Source: Actinomycetota bacterium | GTDB lineage: Bacteria; Actinomycetota; Acidimicrobiia; Acidimicrobiales; JAMCPD01 | Reading direction: 5' to 3' | Length of the DNA: 64,000 nucleotides | Assembly (NCBI GenBank): GCA_023379935.1 | Contig: JAMCPD010000009.1 | Span: 18,083 to 82,082 of the forward strand | Shown: piece after piece, positions 1 through 8,123 of the stretch | Layout: each line of letters begins with the position of its first letter | Position numbering within the stretch: the first letter of the stretch is position 1 | The notes under the pieces: model-generated | Seen by the model: the letters and a program-made list of their open reading frames with translations, nothing else | Databases searched by the model: none | What the model was told of the DNA's origin: nothing | Program-made: the position numbers and the translations under genes

Positions 1-2
1 AA

Positions 3-458
3 GACAGTATGGCCATAGAAATATTTGAAGTTTCTCCGGTTTTTGATCGTTGGCCAGACTGGGCAAAAGTAGAAAGTGATCTGAAACTGGCCGAATCGGG
101 TCATCTTGACTTGGAGGAAGGTCTTTTGCAACGTTCCAAGTCGTATGATCGTCGTCCAGTGAGCCTTCCGGGAAAAGTTGAAGTTTGGGTAGATAACGAG
201 GCATCACAACATTCAACCGTACTGGAGGTAAGGGCTCCCGATGGGGTAGGAGTTTTACATCGCCTTGCGGGCACTATTGCATCTTTGGATTTGGATATTG
301 CTTCTGCAAGAGTTAACACAATAGGACATGAAGTAGTAGACTCCTTTTACCTGCAGTTGCCAAGCGGGGGAAAGCTTTATGACCCGGCTATGCTTGCTGA
401 GGTAGAGGAAGAGATTTTAAAACAGATAAATATTTTCAATGACCGCGTATATAAATGA
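3..458 (+). CDS. glnD: PII uridylyltransferase (GlnD), C-terminal part only
   Basis: The reading frame is open to the left edge, so this is the 3' end of a longer gene rather than a complete 149-residue protein. The last about 75 residues form an ACT domain (VWVDNEASQHSTVLEV, then DGVGVLHRLAGTIASLDLDI and the VDSFYLQ strand), the glutamine-sensing module that ends GlnD-type bifunctional uridylyltransferase/uridylyl-removing enzymes. GlnD modifies the PII protein according to nitrogen status. No nucleotidyltransferase or HD domain is visible because it would lie outside the window. A stand-alone ACT protein is the alternative, but the DGVGVLHRLAGTIA signature is typical of GlnD. Confidence 0.75.
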   Translation, partial: DSMAIEIFEVSPVFDRWPDWAKVESDLKLAESGHLDLEEGLLQRSKSYDRRPVSLPGKVEVWVDNEASQHSTVLEVRAPDGVGVLHRLAGTIASLDLDIASARVNTIGHEVVDSFYLQLPSGGKLYDPAMLAEVEEEILKQINIFNDRVYK

Positions 459-535
459 CATCAATGAGGTATATTGTGTATTATAGAAGGTTACACAAGG
501 TAAGTAGTAAAAGGTAGACGATAAAAGGTTAAAAA

Positions 536-1780
536 GTGTCCTTTAATGAAACTTCTGATGAAGCTACAGAACTGAACTATAAAGTATATCGTCATAGGAG
601 ACTGAGCTGGTTGAGTTGGCCGGGTCGGTTGAGTTGGCCGGGCCGGTTGAGGTGGCCGGGCCGTAAAGGCTGGGCAACTCTATTGGTGTTTACGATTGTT
701 TTCACGGTCTCAATCGGTGTTTACGTAAATCACAAGTCGGTTTCCTCTTTAGCTTTTGCTACTACCGGCTCTTCAAATGCTAAGTTGCAGGTGGAACCCT
801 TTCCCTTGGTGGTCGTATCCACCACACCTGCGAATGGCACACAAAATATATCTCCTACAGCTGATATTGTTGTAAACTTCTCCGCTCCGCTGTCTTTAGG
901 TACTGTAATGCCGACCATTTCTCCTGCTATTAATGGAAGTTGGGTGCAGACAAACCAGTTTACCTTGACCTTTTCTCCCGCAAGTGACTTTATGCCTTCA
1001 AGTACCGTTACGTTAACTGTGCCTGGTGGGAAAACTGGTGTACTGGGTAGTCATGGACAGGAGTTGAACAGTACTTTTACTGCCAGCTGGACCATAAGTT
1101 CAGGTTCTGTTTCACGCCTACAACAACTGCTTGGCCAGTTGGGTTATCTGCCTGTTACTTTTAAACCGGCAAGCTCCGCTCCCATCTCCCCTTTGGAAGA
1201 GGTTTATCCACAGTTCGGGAGTTTTTCATGGGCATATGCCAATGTACCTACCTCGTTGGCTTCGTTGTGGCAGCTTGGCAGCTACAATGTAATGACCAGA
1301 GGGGCGGTGATGGCCTTTGAGCACAACAATGGCTTGCCCACCGATGGGATAGCGGGTCCTAAAGTGTGGGCGGCTTTATTGGCTGATGTGTTACAAAATA
1401 AGGTCAATACCTTCGGATACAGTTATGTAATGGTTTCTAAACTGCTTCCGGAGACCTTGCAACTGTGGCACAATGGCCAGATCATATTCACCACTTTGGT
1501 CAATACTGGAATTTCAGTTGCGCCAACCGCAGATGGTACTTTCCCTGTGTATTTACGTTATCGGGTCACAACCATGAGCGGATATAATCCAAATGGTACG
1601 TACTATCATGATACGGGTATACCGTGGACAAGCTATTTCAACGGCGGAGATGCGCTGCACGGCTATATTCGCGCCTCCTATGGTTGGCCACAAAGCCTTG
1701 GTTGTGTGGAGATGTCATTTGCCAGCGCTGGTGTAGTATGGCCGTGGACTCCTATCGGTACCTTAGTTACGGTTAGTTGA
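536..1780 (+). CDS. L,D-transpeptidase (YkuD fold) with N-terminal membrane anchor
   Basis: Predicted periplasmic-side peptidoglycan cross-linking enzyme of 414 residues, starting at GTG. In order: a cytoplasmic arginine/tryptophan-rich stretch containing three RLSWPG-type repeats, one membrane segment (about 47-63), an Ig-like domain (STTPANGTQNISPTADIVVNFS, cut here: see residues 95-170), a peptidoglycan-binding-like stretch (RLQQLLGQLGYLP), and a C-terminal YkuD catalytic domain. The catalytic region keeps His375 (LHGYIR) and Cys390 (SLGCVEM); the usual SHGC motif reads SLGC, so the residue before Gly-Cys is Leu rather than His. YkuD enzymes make 3-3 crosslinks that dominate in many actinobacteria. 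The gene stands alone between glnD and the importer operon. Confidence 0.85.
   Translation: MSFNETSDEATELNYKVYRHRRLSWLSWPGRLSWPGRLRWPGRKGWATLLVFTIVFTVSIGVYVNHKSVSSLAFATTGSSNAKLQVEPFPLVVVSTTPANGTQNISPTADIVVNFSAPLSLGTVMPTISPAINGSWVQTNQFTLTFSPASDFMPSSTVTLTVPGGKTGVLGSHGQELNSTFTASWTISSGSVSRLQQLLGQLGYLPVTFKPASSAPISPLEEVYPQFGSFSWAYANVPTSLASLWQLGSYNVMTRGAVMAFEHNNGLPTDGIAGPKVWAALLADVLQNKVNTFGYSYVMVSKLLPETLQLWHNGQIIFTTLVNTGISVAPTADGTFPVYLRYRVTTMSGYNPNGTYYHDTGIPWTSYFNGGDALHGYIRASYGWPQSLGCVEMSFASAGVVWPWTPIGTLVTVS
611..664 (+). repeat. 3 x 18-bp in-frame tandem repeat in the L,D-transpeptidase gene
   Basis: Three near-identical 18-bp units (611-628, 629-646, 647-664; first unit TTGAGTTGGCCGGGTCGG) encode LSWPGR, LSWPGR, LRWPGR just before the membrane segment. 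The period is a multiple of three, so copy-number changes keep the frame. The tract adds Trp and Arg on the cytoplasmic side of the anchor. Confidence 0.9.
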
Positions 1781-1845
1781 AAAATAGCAGTTGCTAATAA
1801 CGCATAAGCACCAGTCATATAGTAAAATTAACAATAAATAAGCGT

Positions 1846-1870
1846 TTACGTAAAGTGTTACTTTATGTAA
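1846..1870. promoter_or_regulatory. Inverted repeat upstream of the importer operon
   Basis: TTACGTAAAGT (1846-1856) and ACTTTATGTAA (1860-1870) are 11-bp arms with one mismatch and a 3-nt loop, 62 bp before the substrate-binding protein start. No T-run follows, so an operator is more likely than a terminator. The regulator is unknown. Confidence 0.5.
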
Positions 1871-1931
1871 TACAGGCTCGCGTAAGTATCGTTATTGGCT
1901 GAATATATTGTTGAGAAGTGATTGGTGGTGT

Positions 1932-3215
1932 ATGAGAAAGTATTTGACCATCTGGGTGTTGGTGTCCGCAGTAGCTGTTTTAGCTTCTGGTTGTGTCGCT
2001 CCGACAGGCGGCAATACAGCCGGTGTCAGCGGAGACAAGATAATAGTTGGTTCACTGGCATCCTTGACAGGACCTGTTTCAGCGGATTTTGCTCCCATTA
2101 CCTATGGCGTTGAATCTTATTTAAACATGGTCAATGCCGAAGGAGGCGTAAACGGACGCAAGATAGTTCTTGCGTATCAACTTGATGATGCGTCAAATCC
2201 GACTCAAGATGAGGATCAGGTACGCACTCTGGTGGAATCTGATAATGTCTTTGCGCTGCTTGGTGTGGCAACGCCGACTTTCAGCGGAGGGTCATGGTTG
2301 GCTCAACACAAAATTCCGACTTTCGGTTTTGACATCAACCCACAGTGGGCACTTGGTGAAACAATGTTTGGGCAGAACGGATCTTATTTGAATTTTAATC
2401 AACCGCTGCCTTATCCGGGATATTTAGCCCAACAACTTCATGTCGCTACTGCCGCTGTTTTAGCTTACAACTATCCTCAATCCCAACAAGGGTGCCAACA
2501 AGTTATCGCTGGATTCAAGGTGTTTAAGATAAAGGTCGGATATCAGGACCTGAGTATACCTGCTCCCGCCTATAATCTGAGTGCCAATGTGGCGAGAATG
2601 CAACGAGACGGTGTTCAAATGGTGGTAAGTTGCATGGACATAACAGGAAACATACTGCTGTCAAGGAGTTTGAAGCAGGCCGGTATGGGCAATGTCCACC
2701 AGTTATGGTTGGATGGATATGATCAAAGCGACTTGAACCAGTATTCCAGCTTGATGGATGGAGTCTATTTTCTCACCTACTTTGTGCCTTTTTCCGCCGG
2801 TGTCACCGACCCGCAGCGTTATCCGGGTATGGCTAAGTTTTTGGCTGTTTCACACAAGTACTTTCCGAATGTACTTCCCAGTGAGGTTGAGTTGGCCGGC
2901 TGGCTTAATGCCGAGTTGTTCGTAAAGGCTTTGGCAGCTATTGGTAGAAATGTTTCAAGGACGCGCCTGGTCAATGCCATTAATCATATGACGAACTGGA
3001 CGGGTGGGGGAATAGTACCTCCTGTAGACTGGCCGTATGACGGGCATAGCGCAGCCGGAAAGTGGCAATGTAACGTAATCCTTCAAGCACAAGGTGACCG
3101 GTTTGTTCCGCGTTTTGGAACCAAGCCAAGCGTGTTCAGCTGTTTTAACTACCCGCTTAGAACAAATACAGTTCCTTATACCATACCACTGCCTTCGGGG
3201 GTTCCCGGTGCCTAG
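1932..3215 (+). CDS. Branched-chain amino-acid-type ABC importer, substrate-binding lipoprotein
   Basis: Type I periplasmic-binding (Peripla_BP_6/Leu-Ile-Val) protein feeding the permease and ATPases encoded directly downstream. I place the start at ATG 1932, not at the TTG at 1908, because it gives a proper lipoprotein signal peptide (MRKYLTIWVLVSAVAVLASGC, lipidated Cys around residue 21) and follows the G-rich GATTGGTGGTG. The mature part begins with the family pattern IIVGSLASLTGPVS and SYLNMVNAEGGVNGRKI. The ligand is not certain: family members carry branched-chain amino acids, amides, urea or aromatic acids. It is the first gene of a four-gene operon, 8 nt before the permease. Confidence 0.85.
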   Translation: MRKYLTIWVLVSAVAVLASGCVAPTGGNTAGVSGDKIIVGSLASLTGPVSADFAPITYGVESYLNMVNAEGGVNGRKIVLAYQLDDASNPTQDEDQVRTLVESDNVFALLGVATPTFSGGSWLAQHKIPTFGFDINPQWALGETMFGQNGSYLNFNQPLPYPGYLAQQLHVATAAVLAYNYPQSQQGCQQVIAGFKVFKIKVGYQDLSIPAPAYNLSANVARMQRDGVQMVVSCMDITGNILLSRSLKQAGMGNVHQLWLDGYDQSDLNQYSSLMDGVYFLTYFVPFSAGVTDPQRYPGMAKFLAVSHKYFPNVLPSEVELAGWLNAELFVKALAAIGRNVSRTRLVNAINHMTNWTGGGIVPPVDWPYDGHSAAGKWQCNVILQAQGDRFVPRFGTKPSVFSCFNYPLRTNTVPYTIPLPSGVPGA

Positions 3216-3223
3216 GAGAACTG

Positions 3224-5221
3224 GTGAGCCAGTTCTTTAGTTATGCAATACCGGGAATACCCTATGGATGCGTTTTTGGTCTTCTGGCAATAGGGATTGT
3301 GTTGACCTACAGGACATCAGGAGTGTTTAACTTGGCTTTGGGCGCTCAAGCTTATATGTCAGCGGTAATTTTTTACGTTGCTTTACGTTCTGGTCATTGG
3401 CCGCTATGGTTGGCTTTTGCAGTGGCGGTGGTGTTAACCGGTGCTGTTATGGGTATACTACTCTATCGTCTGATATTTATCCATATCCAGACATCACCCT
3501 TGTTGGTTAAGTTGGTCACAACCATGGGTCTATTGATAGCTATTCCTCAAATTGCAGATATAATATTTGGGACATCTACTCGCCTTGCCCCACCCAGTTT
3601 ATGGTTGAATCCCAACAGTGTTTATTGGCGTGTCGGCTTTGTTGCGGTTAATGGAACGGAACTGTCCGTAGCCGTATTGACGCTTTTGGTTGGAACAGTT
3701 TTAGTTTTGTTGTTCAGGTACACCTCTTTTGGACTATACACCAAAGCTATAGTGGAAAGTCCGCGCATGGTTGAACTATCCGGCATAGATGCGAACAAGG
3801 TTGCCGGGTTATCGTGGATCCTCTCAAGTTTACTTGCCGGGCTGGCCGGTGTACTGCTGGCTCCTTTATTTGCACAGCTGTCCTCTTTGGACTTTATGTC
3901 GCTGCTGGTGTCTGGAATAGCCGCCGCGGCTCTTGGGGGTTTTGTCAGCCTTCCCCTGGCATTAGCCGGTGGCGTTGGTTTGGGCATAGCAGCCCAAATT
4001 ATAGTCGGTTATTTACCTTCATCAAGCGGACTTTCCAGCGGTCTTCAAACAGCCTTCCCCTTTGTTGTATTGGTGGGACTTCTGCTTTTCCTACCCAGTT
4101 TGCGTGCCGGTAAAAAAGTATCGGATCCTTTAAGTGGTTGCGATCCACCTCCACCCCAGTTTGTGGTTAAAGCCAAAGATGAACATGTTGATCAGCTTAT
4201 GAGGACAGTGTCAATGATATTTTTTGCTCTATGGGTATTTTCCTCCCTTACTTGGGTTCCTTATAATTGGGTGTTTGTGTTTAATCAGGGACTTGCGCTG
4301 AGCATTGTCTTTTTGTCCATAACATTGCTTACCGGTTTAGGGGGTGAAGTATCACTTTGCCAGGGGGCGTTTATGGGAATCGGCGCTTTTGCTACCGGGC
4401 AATTGGCAATGCACTTTGGAGTTCCGGTGATAGTAGGGATGCTGATAGGGGGAGTTGTAGCAGCAACACTCGGCATACTGGTTGCTATACCGACTTTACG
4501 CTTGGGGGGAATAGCACTGGCTTTAGTTACTTTAGCTCTCGGGCTGTTGGCGGATAATCTGTTGTTCCCTTTGAGTTGGATAGGCAATGGCGCGGGTGGT
4601 TTAAGTGTATCAAGGCCGAGGATAGGACCTATAAGTTTTTCGGAAGACAGGTTGCTTTTTCTGTTCTTGTTGGGTGTACTCGGCATATGTACCCTGATAG
4701 TGTCCAGAATACAAAAAGGTACATGGGGACAGTATTTAATAGCACTGCGGGGTAATGAGCTCGCCGCTTCTGCTATCGGTATAAATGTTTCGGCATCAAA
4801 AGTACTTATTTTTGCATTTGCTTCGTTTATGGCCGGTCTGGGTGGTGCACTATATGCAATGGTGCAAAGCTATGTGTCCAGTACGGATTTTGCTTATCAG
4901 TTCTCACTGTTATTCCTGGTTGTAGTGGCAGTAGTGGGTATTAGAAGGCCTCAAGCCGCTGTCCAGGCAGGTATAGGGTATATAATTCTTCAACAGTTGA
5001 TAAATACATTTCCCGGCCGCTTCAATCTCTTGGAGCCGTTACTGTTTGGGCTGGTTGCCGTTGGGTATTCACTGCATCCTGAAGGAGTAGTGGAACACTA
5101 CAAAGGAGCATGGGCTAATAGACTGGCTGTTTTGCGTGAACACAAAAGGACTACTCCCAAAAATGCTCCTGTCGAGGATGGCAGGCTTGGGAGTAGTGGA
5201 GAGCAGGTATGTCCTTATTAG
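3224..5221 (+). CDS. Fused LivH-LivM ABC importer permease
   Basis: A 665-residue polytopic inner-membrane protein that combines both permease subunits of a HAAT-family importer. Residues about 1-295 are LivH-like (IPYGCVFGLLAIGIVLTYR, NLALGAQAYM, SGIDANKVAGLSWILSSLLAG); about 330-630 are LivM-like (LTGLGGEVSLCQGAFMGIGA, RGNELAASAIGINV, ASFMAGLGGALYA). Separate LivH and LivM are usually about 300 residues each, which matches the sum. The linker (about 296-330) is hydrophilic. The GTG start has AGGAG six nt upstream, and the ATPase gene starts at the base after the TAG stop, so translation is tightly coupled. Confidence 0.9.
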   Translation: MSQFFSYAIPGIPYGCVFGLLAIGIVLTYRTSGVFNLALGAQAYMSAVIFYVALRSGHWPLWLAFAVAVVLTGAVMGILLYRLIFIHIQTSPLLVKLVTTMGLLIAIPQIADIIFGTSTRLAPPSLWLNPNSVYWRVGFVAVNGTELSVAVLTLLVGTVLVLLFRYTSFGLYTKAIVESPRMVELSGIDANKVAGLSWILSSLLAGLAGVLLAPLFAQLSSLDFMSLLVSGIAAAALGGFVSLPLALAGGVGLGIAAQIIVGYLPSSSGLSSGLQTAFPFVVLVGLLLFLPSLRAGKKVSDPLSGCDPPPPQFVVKAKDEHVDQLMRTVSMIFFALWVFSSLTWVPYNWVFVFNQGLALSIVFLSITLLTGLGGEVSLCQGAFMGIGAFATGQLAMHFGVPVIVGMLIGGVVAATLGILVAIPTLRLGGIALALVTLALGLLADNLLFPLSWIGNGAGGLSVSRPRIGPISFSEDRLLFLFLLGVLGICTLIVSRIQKGTWGQYLIALRGNELAASAIGINVSASKVLIFAFASFMAGLGGALYAMVQSYVSSTDFAYQFSLLFLVVVAVVGIRRPQAAVQAGIGYIILQQLINTFPGRFNLLEPLLFGLVAVGYSLHPEGVVEHYKGAWANRLAVLREHKRTTPKNAPVEDGRLGSSGEQVCPY

Positions 5222-6016
5222 GTGAGCGCGTTGCCAAAAGAAACTGAACCGCTTTTAGCCGCACATCACATACGTAAATGTTTTGGCGGGTTGGTTGCTT
5301 TGGATGATGTTTCAATTACAGTAGGTCGAGGTGAGGCAGTCGGACTGATAGGTCCAAATGGTGCAGGCAAGACTACCTTGTTCAACTGTATTTATGGGGT
5401 TACAACCTTTGATGAAGGAAGCATCTTTTTTGAAGGGAAACGTATAGACGATGTTGCCATACATATTCGCGCTCGTTATGGTATGGCACGTACGTTTCAA
5501 CGCATGGAGTTGTTTCCGGACATGACGGTTGCGGACCACTTTTTAGTTGCAATACGTGCAAGAGATCCCAAAGGTAATCTGTTTAAAAGTTTATACAAGG
5601 ACTTGCTCAATAAAAACTATGTTACGAATGCGGAAGTTGATGAGATACAAGAACTTTTAGATATTTTGGAACTCCACCCTCTTGCATGCAAACCCGTAGA
5701 ATCCCTTACCCTCGGACAAGGCCGGTTAGTGGAACTTGGTCGTGCGTTGGCAAGCAAACCCAAGCTGTTAATGGCTGATGAACCTTCTTCGGGACTTGAT
5801 GCTTCTGAAACTTTACAAATGGCTCGAGTTATTAATAAGGTGCGCTTATCCAAATCAACTGCAGTACTGTTGGTTGAACATGACATAGAGATGGTAAAAG
5901 AGGTAGTTTCCACTACTTATGTTCTCGATTCAGGTAAACTGCTTGCAAAAGGCCCGTTGGATGATGTGTTGGCGGATCGTGAAGTCAGGCGTTCTTTCCT
6001 GGGACTGGAGCAGTAA
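5222..6016 (+). CDS. livG: ABC importer ATP-binding protein LivG-type
   Basis: First of two cytoplasmic ATPases of the importer. Walker A GPNGAGKTT at about 44-52, the LivG-type Q-loop region (YGMARTFQRMELFPDMTV), a signature variant LTLGQGRLVELGRAL at about 162, and Walker B LLMADEPSSGLD at about 181. Length 264 fits the family. It starts with GTG directly after the permease stop and its own stop overlaps the next start as TAATG. The signature reads LGQG instead of the common LSGGQ, as often seen in LivG. Confidence 0.9.
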   Translation: MSALPKETEPLLAAHHIRKCFGGLVALDDVSITVGRGEAVGLIGPNGAGKTTLFNCIYGVTTFDEGSIFFEGKRIDDVAIHIRARYGMARTFQRMELFPDMTVADHFLVAIRARDPKGNLFKSLYKDLLNKNYVTNAEVDEIQELLDILELHPLACKPVESLTLGQGRLVELGRALASKPKLLMADEPSSGLDASETLQMARVINKVRLSKSTAVLLVEHDIEMVKEVVSTTYVLDSGKLLAKGPLDDVLADREVRRSFLGLEQ

Positions 6017-6756
6017 TGACGGATTTGGCGGCACAGGAATTGCAGATACGAAAGCACCAAGAGGTTCCGATGCTTGAACTTAGATCGGTTAGCGCCTCCT
6101 ATGGACCTTATCGTGCCCTTTTCAATGTTTCCTTTTCCATACCTCAAGGATCTGCTATGGCCTTGGTCGGCTCCAACGGTGCCGGCAAGTCTACTTTGGC
6201 AAGAGTTGTCTCAGGGTTGGTTCCCATTTCCGACGGACAGGTGTTGTTCGATGGAGTAGATATATCGAATTTTAGTGCAGTTCAAATAGCCAGATTGGGA
6301 GTATTGCACATAACAGAAGGTAGGTCGATATTTTCAACCTTGACCGTGGAAGACAACCTTGTATTGTCGTTTAAAAAATTGCTTGGAAGGCGTGAATCTA
6401 AAGAGGCGCTGGAGGCGGCATACATAGGGTTTCCTTGGCTTAGAAAACGACGTAAGCAGATTGCAGGAACGCTTTCAGGCGGTGAACAAAGGATGCTCTC
6501 GCTGGCCAAGGTATTCGCTTTTTCCCCCAAGCTGTTGGTTGCCGATGAGCTGTCTTTCGGGTTGGCGCCTATTGTGGTTGAAGAGGTGTTCCAACTGCTG
6601 GAAAGAATAAAACTCAACGGAATCACTTTGATGATTATTGAACAACACCTAGACAAACTGTTACAACTTGCCGATATACTCGGGTTGTTAAAGAAAGGGG
6701 AAATAGTCGACTACGGTCCTTTGGAGACACTCAAATCCAAGCTCATCCAGTTGTAA
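6016..6756 (+). CDS. livF: ABC importer ATP-binding protein LivF-type
   Basis: Second ATPase of the importer, 246 residues. Walker A GSNGAGKST at about 52-60, family motif GVLHITEGRSIFSTLTVEDNL, signature LSGGEQRMLSLAKV at about 153, and Walker B KLLVADELSFGLAP. LivF proteins normally have DEPSxGL; here the residue after Asp-Glu is Leu. Its start overlaps the livG stop by one base. An internal ATG (codon 19, before LELRSVSASYGPYRAL) is the start usual for the family, so the first 18 residues may be an extension or untranslated. Confidence 0.9.
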   Translation: MTDLAAQELQIRKHQEVPMLELRSVSASYGPYRALFNVSFSIPQGSAMALVGSNGAGKSTLARVVSGLVPISDGQVLFDGVDISNFSAVQIARLGVLHITEGRSIFSTLTVEDNLVLSFKKLLGRRESKEALEAAYIGFPWLRKRRKQIAGTLSGGEQRMLSLAKVFAFSPKLLVADELSFGLAPIVVEEVFQLLERIKLNGITLMIIEQHLDKLLQLADILGLLKKGEIVDYGPLETLKSKLIQL

Positions 6757-6825
6757 ATAAGATACCGGTTCTGAAAAATTCCTACGGTTCCTACGGGTGG
6801 GTGCCAAAGGTTAACTGCCCAGGTT

Positions 6826-7308
6826 TCAGCAGCCGCTTGGCGCATGTCCGCCATTTTCGAGAGCTAAGAGAGAGCAGATTGTGGTCTTTGCTACTACCCA
6901 TCTGTTGTGCCACCAAACTGCAAACCCTGTGGCAGCGGGAAGGAGTATACTGTTGGTGGCAGTTAACAGTTCGTAGTCGATAATTGCACATGGGTAAGGT
7001 TCCAGGTTCGTCTTACAGTTGACGGCTGACAGCACATGCACCATGATTACCTTGGCGTGTGTCCCTTTTGCAATGGGGGAACCGAGGAAGTGGGCAAGGG
7101 TTTTTTCAAGTGGGGCGCCATTTTGGATTGAATTAACTTTCTCTTGTAAATTCGGGCTGTTCCCGTTGAAAAGAGTTACATAACTGTTTGTTATCTCTTC
7201 AGTTGATTTAGCAATAGAGGGCAGGGATACGGAAGATGAAGAGCTGCAAGCCGCCAACAGCAAGCTTGCTGTCAATCCTATTATTAAAAATTTTGAAATA
7301 CAGCGCAT
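6826..7308 (-). CDS. Small secreted lipoprotein, Mtb12-like
   Basis: A 160-residue exported lipoprotein: signal peptide with lipobox LLAAC, a Ser-rich linker, then a domain whose pattern (ITNSYVTLFNGNSPNLQEKV, LQNG-like SIQNGAPLEKTLA) resembles the low-molecular-weight antigen Mtb12 family of actinobacteria. Two Cys pairs (NCKTNLEPYPC, plus CSLL and the terminal Cys) may form disulfides. Function unknown in this family. It has no Shine-Dalgarno; a perfect TATAAT lies at -12 to -7 from its ATG, suggesting a leaderless transcript from a promoter shared with nagB. Confidence 0.65.
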   Translation of the reverse strand: MRCISKFLIIGLTASLLLAACSSSSSVSLPSIAKSTEEITNSYVTLFNGNSPNLQEKVNSIQNGAPLEKTLAHFLGSPIAKGTHAKVIMVHVLSAVNCKTNLEPYPCAIIDYELLTATNSILLPAATGFAVWWHNRWVVAKTTICSLLALENGGHAPSGC

Positions 7309-7344
7309 AAAAGTATTATATAGCTATGACACAAGAAAGACCAA
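7293..7344. promoter_or_regulatory. Mirror-symmetric divergent leaderless promoter (lipoprotein / nagB)
   Basis: Only 17 bp separate the two start codons. Rightward: TATTAT at 7314-7319 is -12 to -7 from the nagB ATG, with TTGAAA at 7293-7298 (15-bp spacer). Leftward: TATAAT at 7320-7315 is also -12 to -7 from the lipoprotein ATG, with TTGGTC at 7344-7339 as a weak -35. The two -10 boxes share five base pairs, so only one direction can be engaged at a time. Confidence 0.7.
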
Positions 7345-8117
7345 CATATACTGCAAATTTTGATAATTTGGCTGTACGCGTATACAAAGATCAAACTTCC
7401 CTGGCTGAAGCGGCAGGATCAGCTGTTGCTGATATTTTGAAAAATGCTGTTCACCAAAAGGGTGCTGCGGCTGTAGTGTTTGCAACCGGGAACTCTCAGT
7501 TGACTTTTTTAAATACACTAGGGAAAAAAGTTAATAAAGAAGTATGGGCGCAAGTTACAGCCTTCCATTTAGATGAGTATGTTGGAATTTCAAGCAGCCA
7601 CAAGAGTTCTTTCAGACATTGGATAAAGGATAAAGTTGAAAAACAGTTCTCGCCCAAAACGGTTAACTATATACAAGGTGATGCAGATGATCTTCAGGCT
7701 GAATGCAAGCGATATGAAGCTTGCCTGAAGCCATATTTGGACGAGGGACTGCTGGATCTATGTTGCCTTGGGGTTGGGGAAAATGGACACCTTGCATTCA
7801 ATGAACCTCATACAACGGACTTCTCGGATCCATCCTTGGTCAAGGTGGTGGAACTGTCGTTGGCTTCTCGTAATCAACAGGTCAATGAAGGGCATTTCCC
7901 TAGTATTAAAGAGGTTCCAAAACTTGCTATTACGTTAACAATACCGGCTATACTGGCTGCCCAAGCGGTAGTTGCACTGGCTTCCGAATCACGTAAAGCC
8001 AAGGTCGTAAGGGATATGTTGTTTGGAGAAGTATCCAATGGCTGCCCCGGGTCAGTACTTAGAACTCATCACAATGCAACCCTATATTTAGATGCCGAAT
8101 CGGCTTTTTTATTGTGA
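7326..8117 (+). CDS. nagB: Glucosamine-6-phosphate deaminase
   Basis: Converts glucosamine 6-phosphate to fructose 6-phosphate and ammonia, linking amino-sugar use or peptidoglycan turnover to glycolysis. The 263-residue protein has the NagB/6-phosphogluconolactonase fold with the loop VVFATGNSQLTFL, the catalytic-region FHLDEYVG, and the family hallmark LCCLGVGENGHLAFNEP (catalytic Asp/His/Glu relay area). The glycine-rich phosphate loop normally reads ATGSTP; here it is ATGNSQ. No nag permease or nagA is next to it. It is apparently transcribed without a leader from the divergent promoter just upstream. Confidence 0.92.
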   Translation: MTQERPTYTANFDNLAVRVYKDQTSLAEAAGSAVADILKNAVHQKGAAAVVFATGNSQLTFLNTLGKKVNKEVWAQVTAFHLDEYVGISSSHKSSFRHWIKDKVEKQFSPKTVNYIQGDADDLQAECKRYEACLKPYLDEGLLDLCCLGVGENGHLAFNEPHTTDFSDPSLVKVVELSLASRNQQVNEGHFPSIKEVPKLAITLTIPAILAAQAVVALASESRKAKVVRDMLFGEVSNGCPGSVLRTHHNATLYLDAESAFLL

Positions 8118-8123
8118 ACGGAG

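Noticed and set aside
101..319. Leftward frame inside glnD
   Set aside because: Lies on the opposite strand of a clear ACT domain and has no family pattern or ribosome site.
1908..1931. Longer TTG start of the substrate-binding protein
   Set aside because: It adds eight residues with two Trp before the signal peptide; ATG 1932 gives a normal lipoprotein signal.
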